Part shown: piece after piece, positions 50,210 to 57,950 of the stretch | Position numbering within the stretch: position 1 is the first letter of the stretch | Layout: every line of letters starts with the position of its first letter | From: JASHPR01 sp963749145 | GTDB taxonomy: Bacteria > Actinomycetota > Actinomycetes > Streptosporangiales > Streptosporangiaceae | Length of the DNA stretch: 64,000 nt | NCBI GenBank assembly: GCA_963749145.1 | Contig: CAVVLN010000001.1 | Coordinates: 1,302,001-1,366,000, forward strand | Direction of reading: 5' to 3' | Notes under the pieces: generated by a model | Seen by the model: only the letters and a program-made list of their open reading frames with translations | The model's database searches: none | What the model was told of the DNA's origin: nothing | Made by a program: the position numbers and the translations under genes

Positions 50210-50355
50210 ACCTGGGAAATGTGGAGATCGACGCGGGCAACCTGGACCGCGCCTCGCAGGTGCTGCAGGAAGCGCTGACGCTCCGCCAGGAACAGGGGAA
50301 CGTGGTGGGAGTCGCCAACGCCGGATATCGGGGAGCTAAACCGCCTGGAATGTGA
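50206..50355 (+). pseudogene. TPR fragment duplicated from a cyclase/ATPase-type regulator
   Basis: The frame reads VNLGNVEIDAGNLDRASQVL then QEALTLRQEQGNVVGVAN before sense is lost. The next gene contains ANLGNLEIEAGNLDRAAQML then REALVLYQTESYPLGVAN at 52540-52650, and the DNA matches as well. It is therefore a 110-base piece of a related TPR regulator, left in front of its intact relative. GTG 50206 overlaps the stop of the MBL gene. Confidence 0.65.
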
Positions 50356-50385
50356 CCAGCGGCCGTCCGCGCGATAATCGGGGGC

Positions 50386-53028
50386 ATGGCCGGAGTCCCT
50401 GCGGGGACTATCACGATGCTCTTCAGCGACATCGAGGGGTCAACGGCGCTGCTGAGTCGTCTGGGAGACCGGTACGGGGAGGCCTTGTCGGCGCAGCGCG
50501 CCCTGCTGCGCTCGGCGTTCTCTGCTTGCGGCGGCACGGAGATGGGAACCGAAGGCGACAGCTTCTTCGTCGTGTTCGAGTCGGCGACCGAGGCGGTCCG
50601 CTGCTGCGTCGCCGCGCAGCGCGCGCTGGCCGGCCACGACTGGCCGGATGGCGCCGTGGTCCGGGTGCGGATGGGCCTGCACTCGGGCGAGCCATCCCGG
50701 CACGATGACGAGTACGTCGGGCTGGATGTGTACCGTGCGGCGCGGATCGCAGCGGCCGCGCACGGCGGCCAGGTCGTGCTGTCGGATGCGACGAGACTGC
50801 TGGCGGAGTCGCGCCTGCCTGGCGACGTTTCGTTGCGGGATCTGGGCTGGCACCGGCTGAAGGACATCGACGCGCCCGAGCGGATCTACCAGCTGACCGT
50901 CGCTGGCCTGCCGGAGCGGTTCCCGCCGCTCAAGAGCCTGGGCGCCCCCACTAGCCTGCCGGTGCCGATGACGAGGCTGGTGGGCCGGGACGCCGAGCTC
51001 GCGCAGCTCCGCGATGTGGTCCTGGGTACGGGAGTCCGGCTGGTGACGCTCACCGGCACCGGCGGTGTCGGCAAGACGCGCCTGGCGATCGCCGCGGCGG
51101 CGTCCGTGGACGAGGCGTTCGAGCACGGTGTGTATTTCGTCGCGCTGGCGGCTGTCCGCGATGCGGAGGTGGCGTGGAAGACCATCGCCGGCGACCTGGA
51201 CGCCGGGGGCGACGGCTCGGTCGCCGCGGTTACCGGCTACCTGGCGGACCGGCGGGCCCTGCTGGTGCTGGACAACCTGGAGCAGCTGGATGGCGCGAAC
51301 GACGTCGTCGCTGAGCTACTCGCCGCGGCGCCGGGGCTGGTGGTGCTGGCCACCTCCCGGCGCCCGCTGCATCTGCTGGGCGAGCATGAGTACCCGCTGC
51401 ACCCGCTGGAGCTACCCCGTCATGCGGGCGTGCCGGAGGTGACGGCCAGCGGCGCAGCGCGGCTGTTCGTGCAGCAAGCAGCGATGGTTCGGCCGGGCTT
51501 CGCCGTGACGGCCGGGAACGCGGCCGACATCGCGGCGATCTGCGGGCGCCTGGATGGGCTGCCGCTGGCGATCGAGCTGGCCGCCTCCCGGGTCAGGCTG
51601 CTGGCCCCCAGCGCGCTGCTGGCCCGGCTGGGACACAGCCTGGACCTGGCTGCCGGTTACGCCGCGGGCCCGTCCCGGCAGCAGACCCTGCGCAACACCA
51701 TCGCCTGGAGTTACGACCTGCTGACTCCCGACCTGGCGGGCGCGTTCCGGCGGATGGGCGTGTTCGCCGGGGGCTGCGACCTTGATGCGCTGGCGGCGGT
51801 CGCCGTGGCCGACTCCGGTCCCGGCGCCGGCGCCGATCCTCTCCAGCTGGCCGCCGCGCTGCTGGACCTCAGCCTGATCACGGTGACCGAGGGCGCCGAT
51901 GGCGAGCCGAGGGCGGGCATGCTCGAGACGATCCGGGAGTACGCCCTCGAGCGCCTCCGGCAGGCCGGTGAACTGGATGAGACCCGGCGCCGGCACGCTG
52001 AGCACTATGCGGGGGTCGCCGAGCGTGCGCGGGCACAGATGGGGCGCCCGGCGCACCTGGCGGGCCTGAATCGGCTGGAAGCCGAGCATGACAACCTGCG
52101 CGCCGCCTTAGCGTGGTCACTGGATACGGACGCCGCGGGTCCGGGCCGCGACGATCAGCGGGTCCTCGGCTTGCGGCTGGCCCAGACGCTGGGCCTGTTC
52201 TGGTACCAGCACGGTCACGGCACCGAAGGGCGGCGATACCTGGAGCGGGCGATTGAGCTGGCCCCCGATGACGCCGGCGAGCCGCTGGCCCGGGCGGCGC
52301 ACGGGCTGGGGATGCTGCTGCGGCAGCAGGGTGACCTTGAAAGCGCGCTCCGGGTCATGGAGCGCAGCCTGGCCATCTGGCGCGGCCTCGGCAACCGGCC
52401 GCAGGAGGCAACGGAGCTCAACAGCCTCGGCATCACGCACCGTCACCGCGGCGACCTGGATACCGCCAGGTCGATGTTCGAAGACAGCCTCACCATCGCC
52501 CGCGAGCTAGGGGACGATTCCATGATCGCCGTGCGGCTCGCGAACCTGGGCAATCTGGAGATCGAGGCGGGCAACCTGGATCGCGCCGCGCAGATGCTGC
52601 GAGAGGCGCTCGTCCTGTACCAGACGGAGAGTTACCCGCTAGGCGTGGCCAACGCCCAGAAATGGCTGGCGTCGGCGAGCCTGCTCGCCGGACGAGCACC
52701 GGAGGCCCGCGACCTGCTGTCCGGCACATTCGACTATGTCGTCAGCTCCGGCGACCCTGAGCTGCTGGCCAACATCCTGGAAGCGTCCGCCTGCATCGCC
52801 GCGGAACTCGGCGAGGGCCAGCGGGCTGCCCGCCTGGCAGGCGCCGCAGCCGGCATCCGGGACACGGGGGGCATGCCGATCCCGGAACCCGACGCCGCGC
52901 TGCTCGAGCGGTTCCTGGGCCCGGCTCGCGCGAAGGTCCCGCACGAGACCTGGAACGCCGAGCTAGCGGCCGGGCGTGCGCTCACCCAGGAACAGGCAGG
53001 CACGCTCCTCGTCTCATCCAGCAGCTGA
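50386..53028 (+). CDS. class III nucleotide cyclase fused to NB-ARC-like ATPase and TPR domains
   Basis: An 880-residue regulator. Residues about 8-165 are a class III cyclase domain: TMLFSDIEGSTALLSRLGDR with the first metal Asp, GTEGDSFFVVFESA with the second, and VRVRMGLHSGEP, GLDVYRAARIAAAAHGGQVV. An ATPase follows (about 185-480) with Walker A VTLTGTGGVGKTRLAI, Walker B LLVLDNLEQLDG and sensor LATSRRPLHL. The C-terminal 350 residues are TPR repeats. No HTH is present at either end, so output is either cAMP or protein contacts. Such proteins are common in actinomycetes; the signal is unknown. Confidence 0.88.
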   Translation: MAGVPAGTITMLFSDIEGSTALLSRLGDRYGEALSAQRALLRSAFSACGGTEMGTEGDSFFVVFESATEAVRCCVAAQRALAGHDWPDGAVVRVRMGLHSGEPSRHDDEYVGLDVYRAARIAAAAHGGQVVLSDATRLLAESRLPGDVSLRDLGWHRLKDIDAPERIYQLTVAGLPERFPPLKSLGAPTSLPVPMTRLVGRDAELAQLRDVVLGTGVRLVTLTGTGGVGKTRLAIAAAASVDEAFEHGVYFVALAAVRDAEVAWKTIAGDLDAGGDGSVAAVTGYLADRRALLVLDNLEQLDGANDVVAELLAAAPGLVVLATSRRPLHLLGEHEYPLHPLELPRHAGVPEVTASGAARLFVQQAAMVRPGFAVTAGNAADIAAICGRLDGLPLAIELAASRVRLLAPSALLARLGHSLDLAAGYAAGPSRQQTLRNTIAWSYDLLTPDLAGAFRRMGVFAGGCDLDALAAVAVADSGPGAGADPLQLAAALLDLSLITVTEGADGEPRAGMLETIREYALERLRQAGELDETRRRHAEHYAGVAERARAQMGRPAHLAGLNRLEAEHDNLRAALAWSLDTDAAGPGRDDQRVLGLRLAQTLGLFWYQHGHGTEGRRYLERAIELAPDDAGEPLARAAHGLGMLLRQQGDLESALRVMERSLAIWRGLGNRPQEATELNSLGITHRHRGDLDTARSMFEDSLTIARELGDDSMIAVRLANLGNLEIEAGNLDRAAQMLREALVLYQTESYPLGVANAQKWLASASLLAGRAPEARDLLSGTFDYVVSSGDPELLANILEASACIAAELGEGQRAARLAGAAAGIRDTGGMPIPEPDAALLERFLGPARAKVPHETWNAELAAGRALTQEQAGTLLVSSSS

Positions 53029-53310
53029 CCGACCCGAGAGCGGCAGGCGGCAATCTCTACCGCATCAAGGTGCCGAGTTGCGGGTCCGGGTTGCGGGAAT
53101 CATCGATCTCACCTGGGCGTGCATCGACAAGCGGCCCCCCGGTCTCCCCGTGCTGACCCTCGTTCCCCGTCCTCTGTGGGGACACTGCGGGGTCAACCGC
53201 GGGGTCGGGATCTTGGAGCGGCGAGGAGAGTCGGTGCCCCGATCCTGAACCGCTTCTCGCCGGGCTAGGGTCATGGCCCCTGCACCAACGGGCCTCGAAG
53301 ATGTTGTTGT

Positions 53311-54060
53311 CTACTCGATTCCGCCCGCGGTGTGGGGGACCGCGTTTTGGCGTGTCAGCAAGATGACGCTGCTCACCAGGACGAAGATCAGGAACAGCAC
53401 GAACCCGATGAGGTCGAGAACGAGCCCGAACGAGGCGATGACGCCGCCGAGGCCGAAGCCCTGGAGGAAGAACAGGATCCCGGCGAGGATCGAAGCCCAC
53501 CCGAGCCAGCGCGGCAGGACGCCGCTGCCGATCACGAGCAGGCCTGCTGCGAAGGCAAAGAGGCTGCCGAACACGTCCCCGACGCTGTCCAGGGCGTAGG
53601 TCAGCAGGTACAGCGTGTAGGGCAAGCCCTGATCGTGGTGGAACCCGAACAACGCGAGTTTCGCGCCGAGCAAGCCGAAGATACCGATGTCGCTGACGGC
53701 ATGCAGGGCAATAAACAGCGCGCCGCCAGTTAGCACCAGGGAGCCAAGGAACCGCGGCCGATCGGTGTCCCGGCGCAGCAGGTCGTGCAGCTTGGTCAGG
53801 TAGATCAGGAACATGGCGGCGTAGACGACGGATAGGTATGCGATCACCAGCAGCTGCCCGCGGTGGTCGTAAAGCGCGTTCGTGATCTTCGCCGCCGAGG
53901 CGTTCTGGCTCGCGCCGCCGCCGAGCAGCCCGACCACGGTCTCCGCAATCAGCGCGATGACGTAAAGGATGCCCGCTGCCCAGGCGTACCGCTCCCACGC
54001 GCTAGAGGCCCGCGTCGCTGCCACCATGCCATCTTCCCCCGTCCTCCCGTTGCGGGCCAT
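53311..54060 (-). CDS. DUF4386-like multi-pass membrane protein
   Basis: A 249-residue membrane protein with six or seven segments: WAAGILYVIALIAETVVGLL, LLVIAYLSVVYAAMFLIYLT, LVLTGGALFIALHAVSDIGI, YLLTYALDSVGDVFGSLFAF, LLVIGSGVLPRWLGWASILA, and GLVLDLIGFVLFLIFVLVSS. The LPRWLGW motif before a segment and the layout fit the DUF4386 group. Function unknown. ATG 54060 is used; GTG/ATG 54066 is two codons up. It is convergent with the cyclase regulator. Confidence 0.75.
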   Translation of the reverse strand: MARNGRTGEDGMVAATRASSAWERYAWAAGILYVIALIAETVVGLLGGGASQNASAAKITNALYDHRGQLLVIAYLSVVYAAMFLIYLTKLHDLLRRDTDRPRFLGSLVLTGGALFIALHAVSDIGIFGLLGAKLALFGFHHDQGLPYTLYLLTYALDSVGDVFGSLFAFAAGLLVIGSGVLPRWLGWASILAGILFFLQGFGLGGVIASFGLVLDLIGFVLFLIFVLVSSVILLTRQNAVPHTAGGIE

Positions 54061-54296
54061 TACCACCCGGCGTTCACCAGGGACCTACCCTCCATGCGAG
54101 CGGCGAGGACCTGCGACGGGGCCAGGTGGCGCTCGCCGTTTGACATCACCCCGGCGCTGGTCGGCCGCGAGGTGCTCGTCCCCAAGGTCGGTTTTCGCGG
54201 CAAGCTCTTGCAGATCGTATCCCCGGTCCTGTAGGAGTGGGCAGAAGTAGACGAAATGGCCATCGCAAGGATTGGTGGCGGATCAGGGGAGGCTCT

Positions 54297-54779
54297 ATGG
54301 GTAAGCGGCTAAAATTAGGCGCGCTCAGCGCAGTCATTGCCGTGGTGGCACTGGCGGTTGGTATAGCTCTTCCCGCTGCAGGTTCAACTGGTCACGCCGC
54401 TCAGGACCAGACCATCCGCGTGACCGCCGTCGACACGGAGCTGAAGCTCCTTGACCTTGGTGGCACGGGGTTCTCCCTTGGTAACGAGATCGTGCTCTCC
54501 CAAGAGCTGCTGCAGGGCGCAAACCAGGTTGGGCACGCGGGTTCGGTGTGCACGAACGTGTCCGTGGCGCGCCAGGAGGCGCAGTGCATCGCTACGTACT
54601 CGTTCCCCGGCGGGCAGATCACCGCCCAGGCGCTGGTTATCCTTGGCTCAACGGCGCCGTATGTTGCGCCCATCACTGGCGGCTCCGGCAAGTATGAGGG
54701 TGCGAAGGGTGAGCTACACGTCCAGCTGGTCTCGGCAACCGAGGGGATAGGGATACTGACCTTCCACCTCGAGCACTGA
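54297..54779 (+). CDS. secreted allene-oxide-cyclase/dirigent-like barrel protein
   Basis: A 160-residue protein. Signal peptide at residues about 1-35: basic start MGKRLK, then LGALSAVIAVVALAVGIALP and an AGSTGHAA cleavage region. The mature part fits the allene-oxide-cyclase-like (dirigent) eight-stranded barrel: IRVTAVDTELKLLDLGG, VGHAGSVCTNVSVARQEAQC, YSFPGGQITAQALVILGSTA, PITGGSGKYEGAKGELHVQL. Two Cys could form a disulfide. Actinomycete members are secreted; their role is unknown. ATG 54297 follows CAGGGGAGGCTCT. Confidence 0.85.
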   Translation: MGKRLKLGALSAVIAVVALAVGIALPAAGSTGHAAQDQTIRVTAVDTELKLLDLGGTGFSLGNEIVLSQELLQGANQVGHAGSVCTNVSVARQEAQCIATYSFPGGQITAQALVILGSTAPYVAPITGGSGKYEGAKGELHVQLVSATEGIGILTFHLEH

Positions 54780-54863
54780 CAGGCCCGTTCACCTTTCCCC
54801 GCCTGCTTCGTAGGCGCGGCGACCCTGGCGAGTGGCGGCCGGGGGTTCGGCGCAGCCGATCCC

Positions 54864-56555
54864 TTATGCGGCGTGGAAGGCCTCGAGTGCCTCGCCGGGG
54901 GTGTCGTAGTAGGCGCCGGGGCCGAGGGCGGCGCTGATGCCGTAGCGGTCGAGCTGCTCGCGCACCGGGCCGAGGACGGTGCTGACGGCGAAGCGGATGT
55001 GTCGTTTGCGGAGGTGTTCGATGACGCGGGTGAGGACCCCCGCCGCGGTGTAGTCGACGTCGCCGATGGCCGCGCAGTCGAGAACCAGCCACCGGAGCGG
55101 GGTTCCCTGCGCGGCGAGGGCGGTGACGTCGTCGAGGAGGCGGGAGGCATTGGCGTAGTAGAGGCTGGTGCCGAACCGGTAGACCACCAGTCCTTCCTCG
55201 GTGCGCGCGCCGGGCCGGACCGGAGCCGGCTGCCAGTGCCCGGCCGGTGACTTCACCAGCACGCTACTGAGCGGGTTGTAGCTGTGGCGCAGGTGGTCGA
55301 TGACCGAGGCGACAACGGCAAGCACAATGCCGTCCTCGACTCCAAGGGCCACGACCGCGGCGGCCGTAAGCAGGGCAATGGCGAACTCGCGGCGCCGGCA
55401 GGCCAGGATGCGCCGCATCCCGCTGACGTCGATGAGCTCGATGGCGATGAGGAAGACCACCGCCGCCAGGGCGGCGTCCGGCAGGTAGGCGAGCGGCCCG
55501 GTGAGCAGGAGCAGGACGATCAGGACCACCACGGCGGTCGTGAGCTGGGCCAGCTGGCTGCGCCCGCCCGCGCCGTCGACCATCTGTGTTTTGGTCGGGC
55601 TTCCGTTGACGACGAACGTGCCGGAGAACGCGGCGGCCACGTTGGCGGCGCCTAGGCCGACCAGGTCGGTGTCCTCGCTGAACGGCTCCTCGTACTTCCC
55701 GGCGTAGGCGCGCGAGGTGGCCGTGCTCTGGGCGAGGATGACCACGAACATCGACGCCGCGGCGCCGAGCAGGCCGACGGCGTCGTGCAAGCCGAGGGCG
55801 GGCAGCCCGAGGTGCGGCAGCCCGCGCGGGACCGGCCCGACTATGGCCACGCCGCGGCCAGCCAGACCCACGGCCCGGCTCACGCCGATCGCGATGATCA
55901 CCGCGATCAGCGCCCCGGGGACCCTGCGGTTGACCCGGCGGGCGGCCACCACCACCAGGATGACCGCGACTGACACCGCGACGGTTTCGCGGTGGGCGTG
56001 CGGGAGCGCGCGCACGGTGTCCAGGAGCTTGGTCACGGTGTTCTTGCCGGTAGTGCTTACCGCGAGCATGTCGGGGAGCTGGCCGGCCGCCACCTGAATA
56101 CCGACGCCGGTGAGGAATCCGACCAGCACGGTGCGGGAAAGGAAATTCGCCAGGAACCCGAGCCTGGCCAGCCGGGCCAGCAGCAGCATCCCGCCGGCCA
56201 GCAGGGCCACCAGGCCGGCCAGCCGGACGTATCGCTCCGACCCAGCTACCGCGAGCCCGGTCAGCGCGGCGGCGAGTATGACGGCGGTGGCGGAATCCGC
56301 GCCGACGACGAGATGGCGCGACGAACCGAGGATGGCGAACACCGCCATCGGGAGCAGCAGCGTGTACAGGCCGGTCACCACCGGCATCCCGGCGATCTTC
56401 GCGTACCCCAGAACCTCAGGGATGCCCAAGGCGGCCAGCGTCATGCCGGCGAGCACGTCCGCGGGTACCTGCGACCGGTCGATGGGCAGCAGCCCCTGCA
56501 TCACGCGCACTGCCCGCAGCCATCCCCGCTGATGGCCACCGCGCAACGCCGACAC
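54864..56555 (-). CDS. SulP-family anion transporter with STAS domain
   Basis: A 563-residue transporter. The membrane part (about residues 25-410) contains the SulP entry motif VPADVLAGMTLAALGIPEVL, GYAKIAGMPVVTGLYTLLLP and VVGADSATAVILAAAL, and late FVVNGSPTKTQMVDGAGGRS. The STAS domain (about 445-550) includes LVVYRFGTSLYYANASRLLD and LVLDCAAIGDVDYTAAGVLT. SulP proteins take up sulfate, bicarbonate or related anions; the cargo is not clear from sequence. ATG/GTG near 56555 is used. It is convergent with the dirigent-like gene. Confidence 0.9.
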   Translation of the reverse strand: MSALRGGHQRGWLRAVRVMQGLLPIDRSQVPADVLAGMTLAALGIPEVLGYAKIAGMPVVTGLYTLLLPMAVFAILGSSRHLVVGADSATAVILAAALTGLAVAGSERYVRLAGLVALLAGGMLLLARLARLGFLANFLSRTVLVGFLTGVGIQVAAGQLPDMLAVSTTGKNTVTKLLDTVRALPHAHRETVAVSVAVILVVVAARRVNRRVPGALIAVIIAIGVSRAVGLAGRGVAIVGPVPRGLPHLGLPALGLHDAVGLLGAAASMFVVILAQSTATSRAYAGKYEEPFSEDTDLVGLGAANVAAAFSGTFVVNGSPTKTQMVDGAGGRSQLAQLTTAVVVLIVLLLLTGPLAYLPDAALAAVVFLIAIELIDVSGMRRILACRRREFAIALLTAAAVVALGVEDGIVLAVVASVIDHLRHSYNPLSSVLVKSPAGHWQPAPVRPGARTEEGLVVYRFGTSLYYANASRLLDDVTALAAQGTPLRWLVLDCAAIGDVDYTAAGVLTRVIEHLRKRHIRFAVSTVLGPVREQLDRYGISAALGPGAYYDTPGEALEAFHAA

Positions 56556-56798
56556 CGTCCCGCCCCCGCCCGTTTCCCTGCGGTTTCGATTCGTTAATCA
56601 TCCCTCCGCCAGGGGCGCTTCATCGCGTTCACCGCGGCCTCTAGTTTCTGCCCGTCCTGGCCTCGGCCGCGAGGATGCTGCGGGCCTGGGTGGTCGGGAA
56701 CTGCCTCCAGGTCGGTCCGTGCGAGTCCACAGCGACGGTCAGATGATCTTGGAGTTCATCGGGATGCACGCCAACCCGCAGGCTGACCTGGCGCTTCT

Positions 56799-56848
56799 GG
56801 GTGGGCACCAGTGGGTTCGAACCACCGGCCCCTCGCTTGTAAGGCGCG
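56799..56848 (-). tRNA. 3' half of a tRNA gene (anticodon arm to acceptor), no 5' half
   Basis: On the minus strand: anticodon loop CTTACAA (anticodon TAC, Val) in a stem with four of five pairs, five variable bases, T arm GGTGG-TTCGAAC-CCACT with all five pairs, acceptor GGTGCCC, A and CC. The spacing 5+5+5+7+5+7+1 is exact for tRNA. The expected D arm and the 5' acceptor strand GGGCACC are absent upstream. A 3'-half tRNA is what integrating elements leave or carry as an attachment site. Confidence 0.45.
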
Positions 56849-57005
56849 TCACCCGGGTGGCTGGATGTCGCCGGACGTGGCCTGGCGTGCCGCCCGGCCT
56901 CGCCGGTCGTGGCTGGGTGTGGCCTGGTGGCTGCGGTCGTTGGGTCTTGGTTTGGCTCTTTCCTGCACGTCGTCGCCGACACCGGAGGAGGAGCGGCGTG
57001 CAAAT

Positions 57006-57037
57006 TAGTGTACAAATCACGGGTATCAGTAGTGTAC
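57006..57037 (+). promoter_or_regulatory. direct repeats TAGTGTAC before vapBC-type antitoxin
   Basis: TAGTGTAC occurs at 57006-57013 and again at 57030-57037, exactly 24 bp apart. The second copy starts with TAGTGT, a fair -10 element ten bases before the antitoxin ATG at 57047, so the mRNA may be leaderless. The repeats could be the autoregulatory operator of the toxin-antitoxin pair. Confidence 0.45.
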
Positions 57038-57046
57038 GCTTCAGGC

Positions 57047-57310
57047 ATGGACGTGACCGTCACGGATCTGCGCGCGCACCTGAGTTCCTGGCTGGAGCGA
57101 GCACGCAACGGGCACGACGTCGTGATCACCGATCGCGGGGTTCCGGTGGCCAGGCTTACCGGCCTGGACGCCACAAGCACGCTCGAACGGCTGACCGCCG
57201 ACGGCGTGATCGGCCGCCCGGCCAGGGCGCAACGGCCACGAGCATCCGGGCGTACCCGGCCACGTGCCCGGCGGCCCCTGGCCGACATCGTCAGCGACCA
57301 GCGGCGGTAA
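57047..57310 (+). CDS. Phd/YefM-type antitoxin
   Basis: An 87-residue antitoxin. The N-terminal Phd/YefM DNA-binding fold reads MDVTVTDLRAHLSSWLERAR, NGHDVVITDRGVPVARLTGL. The C-terminal 40 residues are basic and disordered (RPARAQRPRASGRTRPRARR), the part expected to wrap the toxin. ATG 57047 is used; the open frame runs 46 codons up but that region is non-family and contains the tRNA-like piece's neighbour. It ends 3 bases before the GTG of the PIN-domain toxin, so the two are one operon, and it should repress its own promoter. Confidence 0.85.
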   Translation: MDVTVTDLRAHLSSWLERARNGHDVVITDRGVPVARLTGLDATSTLERLTADGVIGRPARAQRPRASGRTRPRARRPLADIVSDQRR

Positions 57311-57313
57311 CAG

Positions 57314-57820
57314 GTGTCGCTGGTCTACTTCGACTCCAGCGCCTTCGTCAAGCTGCTAGCCGAAGAGGCCGGCAGCGATCTGGCCGCCCAGCTGTGGGAC
57401 GGATGCGACGCCGCCGTGGCAAGCCGCCTGGCCTACCCGGAGGTCCGCGCAGCGCTAGCCGCGGTCGCGCGGAACCATGACCTGGATGAGGCCGACCTCG
57501 ACGACAGCGAGCGAGCGTGGGACAGCTACTGGGCGGCCACCCGCCCGGTAGAGCTGACCGCCGCGGTGGAGCGGCACGCCGGCCAGCTCGCGCGGACGTA
57601 CGCGCTTCGCGGCGCCGACGCTGTCCACCTCGCCAGTGCACTGGCCATCAGCGACCCCGACCTGATTCTCGCCGCCTGGGACCGGCGCCTGCACGCTGGA
57701 GCGCAAGCAGCTGGCCTGAACACCGCTCCAGCAGAACTCGACAGCCGGATCCCCGGCGTGCCGCCTGCAGAGTCGGACGCGTCGGCGGATCAGGAGCCTC
57801 CGATCGATGATCATGGCTGA
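57314..57820 (+). CDS. PIN-domain ribonuclease toxin (VapC-like)
   Basis: A 168-residue PIN protein. Acidic active-site residues: LVYFDSSAFVKLL (Asp), YPEVRAALA (Glu), RGADAVHLASAL (Asp) and LAAWDRRL (Asp); all four are present. It should cut RNA and be held in check by the adjacent antitoxin. The final 40 residues (STAPAE-like to PPIDDHG) are an acidic tail beyond the usual PIN end, about 30 residues longer than common VapC. GTG start just after the antitoxin stop. Confidence 0.88.
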   Translation: MSLVYFDSSAFVKLLAEEAGSDLAAQLWDGCDAAVASRLAYPEVRAALAAVARNHDLDEADLDDSERAWDSYWAATRPVELTAAVERHAGQLARTYALRGADAVHLASALAISDPDLILAAWDRRLHAGAQAAGLNTAPAELDSRIPGVPPAESDASADQEPPIDDHG

Positions 57821-57950
57821 TAGGAACCCCGCGGTGGCATGATCGGCAGCCGGCGAGGTGTCCCCTCCTCAGACAGACATCCTGTCCGTCCTGTCACAGG
57901 AGTTACACCCTTGTTCTGGCTCTGTCGCACTTGTTCTTACTGACCGGAAT

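Noticed and set aside
53029..53310. Minus-strand text ending RNPDPQLGTLMR in the gap after the cyclase regulator
   Set aside because: No start codon, no family likeness and odd composition; left as plain intergenic DNA.
54094..54234. 46-codon plus-strand ORF before the dirigent-like gene (DITPALVGREVLVPKVGF)
   Set aside because: Has an ATG but no ribosome site and no known relative; it overlaps the leader of the convergent DUF4386 gene. Could be real, but not supported.
56811..57008. Short plus-strand frame reading MGSNHRPLACKARHP
   Set aside because: This peptide type is the well-known false translation of tRNA T-arm DNA; it supports the tRNA-half reading, not a protein.
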